From: Prochlorococcus sp. AG-409-A10
GTDB taxonomy: Bacteria > Cyanobacteriota > Cyanobacteriia > PCC-6307 > Cyanobiaceae
Direction of reading: 5' to 3'
Length of the DNA: 37,364 bases
NCBI GenBank assembly: GCA_003216175.1
Contig: QCJG01000011.1
Coordinates: forward strand, 1-37,364
Made by a program: the position numbers and the translations under genes. Below are positions 18,897-27,361 of this stretch, piece by piece. How positions within the stretch are numbered: position 1 is the first letter of the stretch; each line of letters starts with the position of its first letter. Below the pieces are notes generated by a model that was not told the origin of the DNA, did not search any database, and saw nothing but the letters and a program-made list of their open reading frames with translations.

Positions 18897-19118
18897 TTAA
18901 TCTAGCGGTATAAAATTTCTAATCAACCAATTCAACACTATCTGTGGTGTATGGGATAAAAATACTTGGTTGTCAAAACTGTTAAGGCTCTCAAAAGTGG
19001 TTAAACAAAAGAAAAATGTAGTTTTTAATACTTATTAATAGCACCTCAAGTTTTTGAGCTTAAAAAGATAGAATTTTTAGTACGTTCAAGCTTGGGTTGA
19101 AGACTTAGCTTAAAAAAG

Positions 19119-19160
19119 GTCGCCATGGCTACATATCGTTTTTTCTTGACTTATTAATCT
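19119..19160 (+). promoter_or_regulatory. Candidate NtcA-activated promoter of ntcA
   Basis: GTCGCCATGGCTAC at 19119-19132 differs from the NtcA consensus GTA-N8-TAC at one position and has a perfectly palindromic GCCATGGC core. Exactly 22 bp downstream is TAATCT (19155-19160), which fits the TAN3T -10 element; this is the class II spacing known for NtcA-activated promoters. Transcription would start near 19167, giving a leader of about 15 nt before the ntcA ATG. Autoactivation of ntcA is known in other cyanobacteria; here it is inferred from the site. Confidence 0.65.
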
Positions 19161-19181
19161 TCTCTGAACAATAAATTAAAT

Positions 19182-19913
19182 ATGGTCACTTCATATCGTG
19201 GCTTTACTCGTTTCAACCAACAAAAGAATAACCAGATGGTTGGTAATTCATCATCTTCTCTGCCGCCAAATAAAAGTCTCTTAGATGTAATCAAATCTTT
19301 GGAGGGAGTTTCTACTGAAACTGTAGATAGGTCAAAAACAATTTTTTTCCCTGGCGATCCTGCAGAAAGGGTTTATTTAATAAGGCGAGGAGCAGTCCGA
19401 CTGAGCAGGGTCTATGAAACGGGTGAAGAAATTACAGTTGCTTTATTGAGAGAAAATAGTCTTTTTGGAGTTTTATCATTATTGACCGGACATAGATCAG
19501 ATCGTTTTTATCATGCCGTTGCCTTTACTCGTGTGGAACTCGTTTCGGCACCAGCTACATCAGTAAGGAATGCTATTGAGCAAGATGCCTCTGTTGGCTT
19601 GCTTCTTTTACAAGGTTTATCAAGTCGAGTACTTCAAACTGAAACAATGATTGAAACGTTAACTCATAGAGATATGTCCTCACGTCTTGCAAGCTTTTTA
19701 CTTGTTTTATGTAGAGACTTTGGTGTACCCGGGGAAAAAGGAGTAACAATTGACTTAAGACTTTCTCATCAAGCCATTGCTGAAGCAATAGGTTCAACAC
19801 GAGTTACTATTACAAGATTACTTGGTGAGTTGAAAAGTTCCTCGTTATTGGCAATAGATAGGAAAAAAATAACTATATTTGATCCAATAGCGTTAGCAAA
19901 AAGATTTAATTGA
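19182..19913 (+). CDS. ntcA: Global nitrogen regulator NtcA
   Basis: CRP/FNR-family transcription factor that senses 2-oxoglutarate (with PipX) and activates nitrogen assimilation genes. The cyclic-nucleotide-like effector domain covers about 45-150 ([57 protein letters not shown]). The C-terminal winged HTH has the recognition segment [24 protein letters not shown] (194-217), nearly identical across cyanobacteria. Length 243 includes an N-terminal extension of about 20 residues, rich in N and S, relative to freshwater homologues. The ATG at 19182 fits the predicted promoter. amt1 in this window carries a matching operator. Confidence 0.98.
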   Translation: MVTSYRGFTRFNQQKNNQMVGNSSSSLPPNKSLLDVIKSLEGVSTETVDRSKTIFFPGDPAERVYLIRRGAVRLSRVYETGEEITVALLRENSLFGVLSLLTGHRSDRFYHAVAFTRVELVSAPATSVRNAIEQDASVGLLLLQGLSSRVLQTETMIETLTHRDMSSRLASFLLVLCRDFGVPGEKGVTIDLRLSHQAIAEAIGSTRVTITRLLGELKSSSLLAIDRKKITIFDPIALAKRFN

Positions 19914-19968
19914 AGGCCATTACATACTAAGGTTTAGAAGGTTTGATTAATTCTTCTCCTTTCTATCT

Positions 19969-20895
19969 GTGACTGCCTGGCTGAAAATTCTTTTATTGTT
20001 AATCCTAGGGGGAATACTTTCTACTCTGGGAGATCGCTTAGGTACGAGAGTTGGCAAAGCGCGTTTAAGTATTTTTAAATTAAGACCAAGAAGTACAGCT
20101 GTTTTAATAACTGTTTTTACTGGAAGTATTATTAGTGCCATTTCATTCGCAACTATGGTTGTATTTGATAGGGATTTGAGGGTTGGATTATTTCAGTTAG
20201 AGGATATTCGAGAAAAGATAATCGAGAGTGAAAAAGAATTAAAAAAATTAGAAAAGAATTTATATGCTTTCAGAAGTGGAAATGTAGTAATAAGTAGTGG
20301 ACAAACTTTAGTAACTCAGACAATTAAATTAAATAAAAATAATGATATAAAAAAAATTATTGAAAATATATTGCAGCAAGCAAATTTTTATGCTTTTAAC
20401 TTAGTAAAAACAAACAACTCTAGATATAAAAGAATATTATTAGTTCGCAAGGATGATATTGAGAAGCTCGAAAATAAAATCGCTGATAATAGAAGTTGGG
20501 TCGTGAGGATTAAATCAGCAGGCAATATACTTAGAGGTGAAAATTATGTTTATGCATTTCCTGAAGTCACATTAAATAAAATCATTACAAAGAAAGGTGA
20601 AGTTATTGCCATCGAAAATATATCTTTATCAAAGTCTGATCCTGAATCTATCAGTAAAAAGATTAATCTTTTAATGGCTTCAACTTTAGCTGAGGTTAGG
20701 CGAAGAGGATCATTAAGTTCTGAGTTAAAAATTAATGCTAATCAGATTAATAGTTTAGGAAAATATCTAGTTAGTAAAAAAAAAGGAGATTTCCAAATTA
20801 TTGCTAGAGCTCTTGATAATAATCAAAGTGCAGATAAAGTCTCTATATCAATGGAATTGCAACCTTCACGAAAATCTATAGTAAACAATAATTAA
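19969..20895 (+). CDS. DUF3084 family membrane protein
   Basis: A 308-residue cyanobacterial protein of unknown function. The N terminus has a membrane helix (about 4-20), the conserved block GDRLGTRVGKARLSIFKLRPRSTAVLITVFTGS, a second helix (about 45-66), then a predicted coiled coil of E/K-rich heptads (about 77-100) and a mixed soluble domain. This matches DUF3084. It starts at GTG 19969 and its stop TAA is directly followed by the ATG of the next gene, so the pair is surely co-translated or co-transcribed. A run of nine A at 20776-20784 encodes three lysines here without breaking the frame. Confidence 0.85.
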   Translation: MTAWLKILLLLILGGILSTLGDRLGTRVGKARLSIFKLRPRSTAVLITVFTGSIISAISFATMVVFDRDLRVGLFQLEDIREKIIESEKELKKLEKNLYAFRSGNVVISSGQTLVTQTIKLNKNNDIKKIIENILQQANFYAFNLVKTNNSRYKRILLVRKDDIEKLENKIADNRSWVVRIKSAGNILRGENYVYAFPEVTLNKIITKKGEVIAIENISLSKSDPESISKKINLLMASTLAEVRRRGSLSSELKINANQINSLGKYLVSKKKGDFQIIARALDNNQSADKVSISMELQPSRKSIVNNN

Positions 20896-21333
20896 ATGAG
20901 TTTTTATATATCTATAGATCCTGGAATCAAAAAATGCGGCTTATTGTTGGCTGATATGCAATCCGGAAATGTTATTGAGGCAGGGATAGCCTCAATAAAT
21001 AAATTTTCTGATTTAGTTTCTTTATGGAATGAAGATTATCAGATTATTAAAATAATAGTTGGGGATGGGACTAATTGTAGGTATATAGCGAATCAATTAA
21101 AAAGAAATAACTTTTTAAATATAAATTATGTTAATGAAAGAGGATCAACTTTAAGAGCAAGATTTAGATATTGGGAAATTTGGCCTCCAAATTATTTTAT
21201 TCGTTGGCTTCCAAAAGAAATTCTTTTTCCGCCTGAAAACCTTGATGCAATTGTTGCGTTGATTTTATTGGAAGATTTTCTAAACTATAAGTTTATTTGG
21301 CCAGATAAAGTAGATATTAAAACTTGGCCCTAA
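20896..21333 (+). CDS. RNase H-fold resolvase-like protein (YqgF/RuvC-like)
   Basis: A 145-residue protein with the RNase H-like fold of the YqgF/RuvC superfamily. It begins SFYISIDPGIKKCGLLLAD, the beta-strand with the first catalytic aspartate (IDPG). A later NERGSTLRAR resembles the DERLTT segment of YqgF, and PENLDAIVALILLEDFL carries a further acidic pair. Cyanobacteria have such a protein besides the true YqgF (pre-16S rRNA processing) and RuvC; its substrate is unknown to me. It directly follows the DUF3084 gene (TAA then ATG) and its 3' end overlaps the convergent DUF3146 gene by 17 bp. Confidence 0.65.
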   Translation: MSFYISIDPGIKKCGLLLADMQSGNVIEAGIASINKFSDLVSLWNEDYQIIKIIVGDGTNCRYIANQLKRNNFLNINYVNERGSTLRARFRYWEIWPPNYFIRWLPKEILFPPENLDAIVALILLEDFLNYKFIWPDKVDIKTWP

Positions 21334-21574
21334 CTGTAAAAATGTAATCTCCACCAGACTCAAGTTTATAATCAGCTTTGACTAAATAGCGCTCTAATGC
21401 ATCTTTTATAAGAGCTCTACCGAGTGGTGGCTCTATAAAAAGTTGCCCCTGATTAAAAGCCCAAATAAAACTCCACTCAAAATTCCCTGCACGGACAATC
21501 CCCTCAACTTTTTTTTGATTAAAGCATTGCTTATTAATCTGAAGATATGCAGTAGTTGATGGCTTGTTATACAT
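21317..21574 (-). CDS. DUF3146 family protein
   Basis: An 85-residue soluble protein of the cyanobacterial DUF3146 type, function unknown. The family pattern is seen in VEGIVRAGNFEWSFIWAF, QLFIEPPLGRALIKDALERYL and LESGGDYIFTVRA. No catalytic motif is apparent. It is 13 bp downstream of pth on the same strand, so it is likely the last gene of a psbH-tatA-pth transcript, and it overlaps the YqgF-like gene on the other strand. Confidence 0.8.
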   Translation of the reverse strand: MYNKPSTTAYLQINKQCFNQKKVEGIVRAGNFEWSFIWAFNQGQLFIEPPLGRALIKDALERYLVKADYKLESGGDYIFTVRAKF

Positions 21575-21587
21575 TTTCCTAAAGCTA

Positions 21588-22196
21588 TTAATTTTCAGGT
21601 TTGTAAGAATTTAATCGAGTAGTTATCTTTTCCCAATTATTAGATGTGATTAATTCAATACAATTAATTATTTCTTCAATGATGAAATTTAATTTTATAA
21701 ACTCTTCTTTTGAAAATCTTCCTAAAACATGTGAAACAGTTTTTGATTTTCTCTGCTTTTGATCGTTACTTGGCGGGCCTATCCCAATCTTTAATCGCTT
21801 AAACTCAGGAGTACCAAGATGATTGATAATACTTTTTAATCCGTTGTGGCCTCCTGAGCTGCCTTTAGAGCGTACTCTTATTTTTCCTAGAGGTAGATCC
21901 ATGTCGTCTACTAGGACTATTAATTGATTATTTTTAAAATTAAACCAATCCTTTGCTGATCTCACTGATTTTCCACTTTCATTCATGTAGGTGTTAGGCA
22001 TCAAAAGCCTAGTTTTTGTGGTACCTGTTCCATATTCACAAGTCCTACCAAATAACTTTTTGCTTTCACGAAAGCTACAATTATTTTTTCTTGCGATTTC
22101 CTCTATCACCATAAATCCAACATTATGACGAGTCTTATCGTACTCAGTCCCTGGATTGCCTAAGCCAACTAATAATTTCAAGTCATCGGAAAACAT
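21588..22196 (-). CDS. pth: Peptidyl-tRNA hydrolase
   Basis: Releases tRNA from peptidyl-tRNA that falls off the ribosome. The Pth family is unmistakable: LVGLGNPGTEYDKTRHNVGFMVIE with catalytic H24, MPNTYMNESGKSV, the aspartate in VLVDDMDLPLGKIRVRSKGSSGGHNGLKSI, and FKRLKIGIGPP. Length 202 is normal. It lies 61 bp after tatA on the minus strand and 13 bp before the DUF3146 gene. Confidence 0.97.
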   Translation of the reverse strand: MFSDDLKLLVGLGNPGTEYDKTRHNVGFMVIEEIARKNNCSFRESKKLFGRTCEYGTGTTKTRLLMPNTYMNESGKSVRSAKDWFNFKNNQLIVLVDDMDLPLGKIRVRSKGSSGGHNGLKSIINHLGTPEFKRLKIGIGPPSNDQKQRKSKTVSHVLGRFSKEEFIKLNFIIEEIINCIELITSNNWEKITTRLNSYKPEN

Positions 22197-22257
22197 ACCA
22201 ATAGAACTGAATCGTTGTTGATTCTAATAGTTGGTTGTCTTCTTAGTTTTGAGGAAA

Positions 22258-22473
22258 TTAATTTTCTTTGTCCACAATGTTTTCATTTGCAGACTCTTCT
22301 TCAGCCATTGCATTTTTTATTTCTCGCTCAAATTCTGTTGAGGCGCTTTGAAGACCTTTGAGTGTCTTTCCAATAGTTCGCCCAAGTTCCGGAAGACGTT
22401 TTGGACCAAAAATAACTAGTGCTAATCCAGCAATAACAGCTATTTCGGGCAAACCAACCCCAAAAATATTCAT
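22258..22473 (-). CDS. tatA: Sec-independent translocase subunit TatA
   Basis: Pore-forming subunit of the twin-arginine pathway, which exports folded proteins across thylakoid or plasma membrane. The 71 residues start with a short N-tail MNIFGVGLPE, one membrane helix (about 9-22), the hinge FGPKRLPELGR and an amphipathic helix TIGKTLKGLQSASTEFEREI, then an acidic tail. The E at position 10 (LPEIAVI) is typical of TatA rather than TatB, although cyanobacterial TatA/TatB separation is not perfect. It sits between psbH (33 bp upstream) and pth. Confidence 0.92.
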   Translation of the reverse strand: MNIFGVGLPEIAVIAGLALVIFGPKRLPELGRTIGKTLKGLQSASTEFEREIKNAMAEEESANENIVDKEN

Positions 22474-22506
22474 GGGCGAATAGCAACTGCTCAGAATTTA
22501 ATCAAT

Positions 22507-22704
22507 TCAGCCGTTCCAGTCGACAGAAAAACCTTGTAAAAGAAGAGACTGGTTATAAATTTGGAGCATAATAACTAGAAAAACCAGTAGTAAAATTCCT
22601 ATAAAGGCCATTACTGGTACAGCTCCCCAACCTGGAACAACTTTTCCTTGTCCAGAATTTCCAATGGATTTCAGCAAAGATCCAAGTGCTGTTTTTTGTC
22701 CCAT
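22507..22704 (-). CDS. psbH: Photosystem II reaction centre protein PsbH
   Basis: Small single-helix PSII subunit near CP47, needed for QA/QB electron transfer and PSII assembly. The 65-residue sequence has the basic N-terminal cytosolic part ([16 protein letters not shown]), the conserved [20 protein letters not shown] entering the membrane helix (about 28-50), and the lumenal [15 protein letters not shown]. It starts with ATG and leads a minus-strand set with tatA, pth and the DUF3146 gene. The upstream region contains TTGACT- and TACAAT-like elements but not in convincing spacing. Confidence 0.97.
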   Translation of the reverse strand: MGQKTALGSLLKSIGNSGQGKVVPGWGAVPVMAFIGILLLVFLVIMLQIYNQSLLLQGFSVDWNG

Positions 22705-23075
22705 GTCGTTTCTCTTAGCTCAGATTTGTATGAGTCAAGATATTGTATGAGAAGTTGTCCAAAAGAAGAAGAGACTGTAGAAACTTGTGATGGAATGAAC
22801 CAAAAAAATATAATATTTGAAAAAATTGATCTAAAAACAAGCTGAAAAACAAGAAAAATGACAAAAAAAGAATGAATTTATGGATTTTAGGAATTCTTAT
22901 GAGAAAAAAACATTGATCTTTCTAGCCATATTTCTTGAATTTATTGGCTTTTTGGCTGTCTTAGAGTGATATAAAGATTTGTTCATTTCCAAAAGTCTGT
23001 AACACCTTTGGTTTTTTCATTGGAGTTATTGACTTAATAGGATAGGTTTAATCTCTATTTAGTTGGTTCAGATTC
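22705..23075. other. Gene-poor interval between psbH and psbI
   Basis: This 371-bp stretch separates divergent psbH and psbI. It is very AT-rich, with several short A runs. I expected psbN on the plus strand here, as in related marine cyanobacteria as I remember them, but no frame shows the PsbN sequence (GLTGFG.YTAFGP-like). It holds the promoters of both flanking genes and one doubtful 29-codon hydrophobic reading frame, listed separately. No RNA gene or terminator is apparent. Confidence 0.6.
22880..22969 (+). CDS. Possible 29-residue single-helix membrane peptide
   Basis: ATG 22880 opens a 29-codon frame: a polar N terminus (MDFRNSYEKK) followed by TLIFLAIFLEFIGFLAVLE, a length and hydrophobicity suitable for one membrane helix. 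It lies upstream of psbI on the same strand, a place where a tiny photosystem protein would be plausible. It does not match PsbN, PsbT, PsbM, PsbX, PetL or PetN as I know them. There is no Shine-Dalgarno sequence and chance occurrence in AT-rich DNA is quite likely. Confidence 0.2.
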   Translation: MDFRNSYEKKTLIFLAIFLEFIGFLAVLE

Positions 23076-23204
23076 ATGCTTGCCCTCAAGATTTCCGTCT
23101 ATACGATCGTCTTTTTCTTTGTCGGGATCTTTTTATTTGGTTTCTTGGCAAGTGATCCAACAAGGACACCCAATAGAAAGGATTTGGAAAGTCCTCAGGA
23201 CTAA
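23076..23204 (+). CDS. psbI: Photosystem II reaction centre protein PsbI
   Basis: A 42-residue PSII core subunit beside D1, with one transmembrane helix, involved in early reaction-centre assembly. The frame from ATG 23076 begins [19 protein letters not shown], enters [16 protein letters not shown] and ends in LESPQD, the canonical PsbI sequence of marine picocyanobacteria. The N-terminal methionine-to-helix arrangement needs no signal peptide. It is divergent from psbH. Downstream, before the DUF3769 gene, 80 bp contain only a weak interrupted hairpin (23210-23242). Confidence 0.97.
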
Positions 23205-23284
23205 AAATGACACGCTAATTACTGGACTAAACCAGCCCGTGTAATTGCTTTATTCGGTATTATTTTTTCTTCGGCTTAACTCCC

Positions 23285-25291
23285 TTGGCGGCGAAGAGAA
23301 AATATCTATTGTCTTTAAACCTTGGAATTCTAGGGTTTATTACTTTATTGTCTTTATTTGAGATCTCTAGAGGGGAGGAAACTTTTCCTAACAAATCAGT
23401 TAAAAATAAACAGTATAATTTTTCTATAGGTGATAATTTTGACACCTATAAAACCTCATCTTTAAAACAATTAGAACTAAGGGAAGTTAAATTTTTAACT
23501 CTTAAAGTTTTTGCTGATAAAAAATATGATTATGATCAAAATATTTATCTAGCTGAGGGTAATGTAAAGGCTCTAATAAATGGTGGAATTTTAAGGTCTG
23601 ATTTTTTAAGCTATGATAAATCAACTGGTGTTTTATTTGCTGAGGGCAATATTAGATTTAGCAAGGGAGGGCAATATTTTAGAGCTAAAGAATTTAATTT
23701 TAATCTTTTAAATAAAGAAGGAATTATTAAAGATGCATATGGAATACTAGACGTTGAAAATGTATTAAATGATTTAAAAATTGATATTAATTCAAATAAG
23801 ACCGATGCTCAAAGTAGAATTAATAATAAAGAAGTAAATACATATGATGATGGAATAGAATTTTCTTTTGGTAATATTAAATTACCTGAAAATAAAATAA
23901 CGAGATCTAATAAATCTATAGGATCAATTAATAACTGGAGATTTAAATCTAATTCAATTATTATTTCAGAGAATGGCTGGAAATCTAATAAAATTATTTT
24001 TACGAATGATCCATTTGATCCTAATCAAATATCTTTTGAGGGTATAGATGTTTTCGCAGAAGAAGATGATGATGGTAGATTACTTATTACTAGTACTAAA
24101 ACCAATTTAATTCTTGAAAATAGAACTAAGATTTTTTTAGGTAAAATAATATTTGGAGATAAGAAAAATAAAAATAAACTTGATTTCATAATAGATGTTA
24201 AAGATCGCGATGGATTGGCTTTAATAAGAAGAAGTAATAGTACGACTATTAATAATAATTTTGAAATTAAATTTCAGCCTCAGTTCTTAATTAATAGAGC
24301 TATTTTAGGTAAAACCTACAGTTATAAAGATAGCAAAAATAAAAATATTACTTTCTCTGATTTATTTGGTTTAAATATAAAGATTGAAGCAGGCGATGAT
24401 AATTGGAATTTCGATAGTGTAAATGATTTAAGTACATTCAATAAAACTAGATTTTTTAGTGGATTAAGGCATTCAAGTACTTTTCAAAAGTACTTTCGAA
24501 TTCCTGTTATAGAAGACTCAAGTTTTAATATTTTTACTACTTATAGAGCTAGAGCTTGGAATGGAACAATTGGTGAGACTGAGATTAAATCTGCATTTGG
24601 AGGCTTTATTCAAAAGAAGCATTATTTTACAACTGGTGAAGTCAGAAATAGCTTGAACATTCGATTAGGAACAGCAAACTATGAAGCAGAAAAATTGGAA
24701 AATAGTGAAATGATTAACCTTTGGCGAACTAGCATTTTTGCTTCTTTAGATACTGAATATCCAATATGGAAGATTGATCAAAAAAATCTTTATAAAAAGA
24801 AAAATTCGCTTTTTGTACCTATTTTAATTAACCCTGAATTAGTTTTCAGAACTAATATTAGTTCAGCCTATTTTAATTATATAAACTCTATCGACCAAGG
24901 TTTTCTTAAAGTGAGTCTTGGCCCTGAGATTAGATTAGGAACTTTAGAGAGGAATTTTTTTGATTATACAAAACTTTCAGTTACGTCAGGTGTGAAAATT
25001 AAGTTTGGAAATAGCCCATTTAAGTTTGACAATGCTATTGATTTGAAAACGCTCAATATAAGTTTAATGCAACAAATATATGGACCTTTGATATTTGATG
25101 TTATCTCTAATTTAAATATTGATAATAGTTCAGAAAATTATGGAGAATATTATGATACAAAGTTAGGCCTTTTATGGCATAAAAGATCATACGAATGTGG
25201 AATTTACTATCACCCTAATAATGATGCAGGAGGATTATATTTTCGTATAAATGGATTTAAATTTGGTAATTCTGTAAAACCAGTATTTTAG
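23285..25291 (+). CDS. DUF3769 family, LptD/OstA-like outer-membrane protein
   Basis: A 668-residue protein that I assign to the cyanobacterial DUF3769 family, related to LptD/OstA, which inserts lipopolysaccharide into the outer membrane. After an N-terminal hydrophobic segment (about 8-25, signal peptide or anchor) there is an OstA-like repeat domain at about 80-150 (YLAEGNVKALINGGILRSD, GVLFAEGNIRFSKGGQYFRA). The rest is rich in alternating hydrophobic/polar beta strands, ending IYYHPNNDAGGLYFRINGFKFG, as expected of a beta-barrel. It is lysine-, asparagine- and isoleucine-rich. The start is a TTG (23285); no ATG or GTG in frame precedes the signal sequence. It converges on leuD, with 5 bp between stops. 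Confidence 0.72.
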   Translation: MAAKRKYLLSLNLGILGFITLLSLFEISRGEETFPNKSVKNKQYNFSIGDNFDTYKTSSLKQLELREVKFLTLKVFADKKYDYDQNIYLAEGNVKALINGGILRSDFLSYDKSTGVLFAEGNIRFSKGGQYFRAKEFNFNLLNKEGIIKDAYGILDVENVLNDLKIDINSNKTDAQSRINNKEVNTYDDGIEFSFGNIKLPENKITRSNKSIGSINNWRFKSNSIIISENGWKSNKIIFTNDPFDPNQISFEGIDVFAEEDDDGRLLITSTKTNLILENRTKIFLGKIIFGDKKNKNKLDFIIDVKDRDGLALIRRSNSTTINNNFEIKFQPQFLINRAILGKTYSYKDSKNKNITFSDLFGLNIKIEAGDDNWNFDSVNDLSTFNKTRFFSGLRHSSTFQKYFRIPVIEDSSFNIFTTYRARAWNGTIGETEIKSAFGGFIQKKHYFTTGEVRNSLNIRLGTANYEAEKLENSEMINLWRTSIFASLDTEYPIWKIDQKNLYKKKNSLFVPILINPELVFRTNISSAYFNYINSIDQGFLKVSLGPEIRLGTLERNFFDYTKLSVTSGVKIKFGNSPFKFDNAIDLKTLNISLMQQIYGPLIFDVISNLNIDNSSENYGEYYDTKLGLLWHKRSYECGIYYHPNNDAGGLYFRINGFKFGNSVKPVF

Positions 25292-25296
25292 ATTTC

Positions 25297-25908
25297 TTAT
25301 TTAAAATTATTTAGATAAGGTAGATTTTTGACTGTATTATTGATTTTTTCTTCCGCATCTAATAGTTGAGAAGTCGCATCCCATTTCCCTGAATAAAGCA
25401 TCTTGAAGGCTCCTCCTTCCAAATCGAGTACAAAACTTTCTTTTTGATTAGAAATTGAAAGTTCCTCAAGATTAAAATCCCAAATTTGATTGGGGTTACC
25501 ATTAACTAGGTTTTGTAATTTAGTAATTTCTTGTTTTGAAGACGTCATGCAAGGTATTCCAAGTGCAAGACAATTTCCAAAGAAAATTTCAGCAAAGCTC
25601 TCTCCGATAATTAACCTTATGCCCCATCTCATAAGTGCCTGTGGGGCATGTTCTCGGCTGGAACCACAACCAAAATTATCATTAACGACAAGAATATTGC
25701 TTCCTTTATTCTGGTCGAGATCAAAGGGGTGATTGCCATTGAGTTCTTTTCTGTCATCTGCAAAGACTTGTTCTCCTAATGCGGAAAAACTTACACATTT
25801 GAGAAATCTTGCAGGGATGATTCTGTCAGTATCAATATCATTGCCTTTGATTACCAAACTGCGGCCACTAATTGCTTTGATTTCTCCTTTTGGGAATGTC
25901 TGTGTCAT
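25297..25908 (-). CDS. leuD: 3-isopropylmalate dehydratase small subunit
   Basis: Swivel-domain subunit of isopropylmalate isomerase in leucine synthesis. Conserved blocks: GNDIDTDRIIPARFLK, ILVVNDNFGCGSSREHAPQALMRWGI (substrate-binding GCGSSREH), and ESFAEIFFGNCLALGIP. The 203 residues match the usual LeuD length of bacterial type. The ATG is 8 bp after the leuC stop, so both subunits are made from one message. Confidence 0.97.
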   Translation of the reverse strand: MTQTFPKGEIKAISGRSLVIKGNDIDTDRIIPARFLKCVSFSALGEQVFADDRKELNGNHPFDLDQNKGSNILVVNDNFGCGSSREHAPQALMRWGIRLIIGESFAEIFFGNCLALGIPCMTSSKQEITKLQNLVNGNPNQIWDFNLEELSISNQKESFVLDLEGGAFKMLYSGKWDATSQLLDAEEKINNTVKNLPYLNNFK

Positions 25909-25916
25909 AGATATGA

Positions 25917-27338
25917 TTATTTGTAGTTTTCCTCTTGGAGTAATTTTCTTACATCTGTAAGCTTCCCGTTGATTGCAGCAGCAGCAACCATTGCTGGACT
26001 CATTAATAAGGTTCTTCCATTAGCAGAGCCTTGCCTCCCTTTGAAGTTTCTATTACTTGAGCTAGCGCTTATTTGTCTTCCTTCTAGTTTGTCTGGATTC
26101 ATTGCTAGGCACATTGAACAACCCGGTTCTCTCCATTCAAAACCTGCTGTAAGGAATATTTTATCTATTCCTTTTCTCTTGGCTTCTTTAGCAACCTTTT
26201 GGGAACCAGGTACAACAAAAGCTCTAATCCCAGCAGAGACTTTCCGACCAGCAACAATTTTTGATGCCTCCTGTAGATCACTTAATCTTCCATTCGTACA
26301 GCTACCTATAAAGCAAACATCAATGGATGTTCCTTCTATGGGTTGGTCTGCTTCTAGATTCATGTATTTGCATGCATCTTTAGCTATTTGTTGTTCATTC
26401 TTTGGTAGTTCTTCAGGATTTGGAACCTTTTCTTTGATTGAAATACCTTGACCAGGAGTTATACCCCAAGTAACAGTAGGCTCTATAGATGATCCATCCA
26501 ATTGAATCTCATCATCAAATTTAGCTTCTGAATCACTCACTAAACTTTTCCACCACTTAATAGCGTTATCCCACTCTTGACCTTTTGGAGAATATTCTTT
26601 TCCTTTAAGATATTTAAAAGTAGTTTCATCGGGATTGATATATCCACACCTTGCACCCCCTTCAATAGCCATATTGCATATGGTCATCCTTCCCTCCATT
26701 GAAAGTTTTTCTATGGCAGGGCCAGCAAATTCATAGGCAAATCCGACCCCTCCTTTGACTCCAAGCAAACGGATGATGTGAAGAATAAGGTCTTTGGCAT
26801 ATACTCCCTTTTGCAATGAACCATCTACCCATATTCTTCTTACTTTTAATTTTTTCATCGCCAAACTTTGACTGGCTAAAACATCTCGAACTTGACTTGT
26901 TCCAATGCCAAATGCAATTGCTCCAAATGCTCCATGAGTTGAGGTATGTGAATCTCCGCAAGCCACTGTCATCCCAGGTTGGGTTAGTCCTAATTCGGGA
27001 GCCATAACATGAACTACGCCTTGAGAATTGCTTCCAATTCCGTGAAATTTTATTCCATGCGTTTTGCAATTTTTTTCTAACGTAGCCAGCATTTCCTCTG
27101 CGAGAGGATCACTAAAAGGACGCTGCTGATTTACTGTTGGAACTATATGATCAACTGTCGCAACTGTTAGTTCAGGGAATTTGACTTCAAGATTTTTTTC
27201 ATTCAGAGCAGAAAAAGCTTGTGGACTTGTAACTTCGTGAATCAAATGAAGACCAACAAAAAGTTGCGTTGATCCACCAGGTAGTTCTTTTACCTGATGG
27301 AAGTTCCAAACTTTGTCGTAGAGGGTTCCAGAACTCAA
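25917..27338 (-). CDS. leuC: 3-isopropylmalate dehydratase large subunit
   Basis: Aconitase-family subunit that binds a [4Fe-4S] cluster and isomerises 2-isopropylmalate to 3-isopropylmalate. Cluster ligands are the cysteine in [15 protein letters not shown] and the pair in [11 protein letters not shown]. Other blocks are [30 protein letters not shown] and [20 protein letters not shown]. Translation starts at TTG 27338, giving [10 protein letters not shown], the usual N terminus of picocyanobacterial LeuC, so the TTG start is likely real. Length 473 is normal. leuD follows after 8 bp. Confidence 0.97.
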   Translation of the reverse strand: MSSGTLYDKVWNFHQVKELPGGSTQLFVGLHLIHEVTSPQAFSALNEKNLEVKFPELTVATVDHIVPTVNQQRPFSDPLAEEMLATLEKNCKTHGIKFHGIGSNSQGVVHVMAPELGLTQPGMTVACGDSHTSTHGAFGAIAFGIGTSQVRDVLASQSLAMKKLKVRRIWVDGSLQKGVYAKDLILHIIRLLGVKGGVGFAYEFAGPAIEKLSMEGRMTICNMAIEGGARCGYINPDETTFKYLKGKEYSPKGQEWDNAIKWWKSLVSDSEAKFDDEIQLDGSSIEPTVTWGITPGQGISIKEKVPNPEELPKNEQQIAKDACKYMNLEADQPIEGTSIDVCFIGSCTNGRLSDLQEASKIVAGRKVSAGIRAFVVPGSQKVAKEAKRKGIDKIFLTAGFEWREPGCSMCLAMNPDKLEGRQISASSSNRNFKGRQGSANGRTLLMSPAMVAAAAINGKLTDVRKLLQEENYK

Positions 27339-27361
27339 CTTTCAAATCCAACAATTAGGAC

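Noticed and set aside
23210-23242. Interrupted hairpin (ACACG...CGTGT with inner CTGG...CCAG) after psbI
   Set aside because: Only 5 + 4 bp with unequal internal loops and no T tract; not convincing as a terminator.
25969-26451. 160-codon open frame opposite leuC
   Set aside because: Fully antisense to the conserved aconitase domain of leuC; cysteine- and leucine-rich as expected of a shadow frame.
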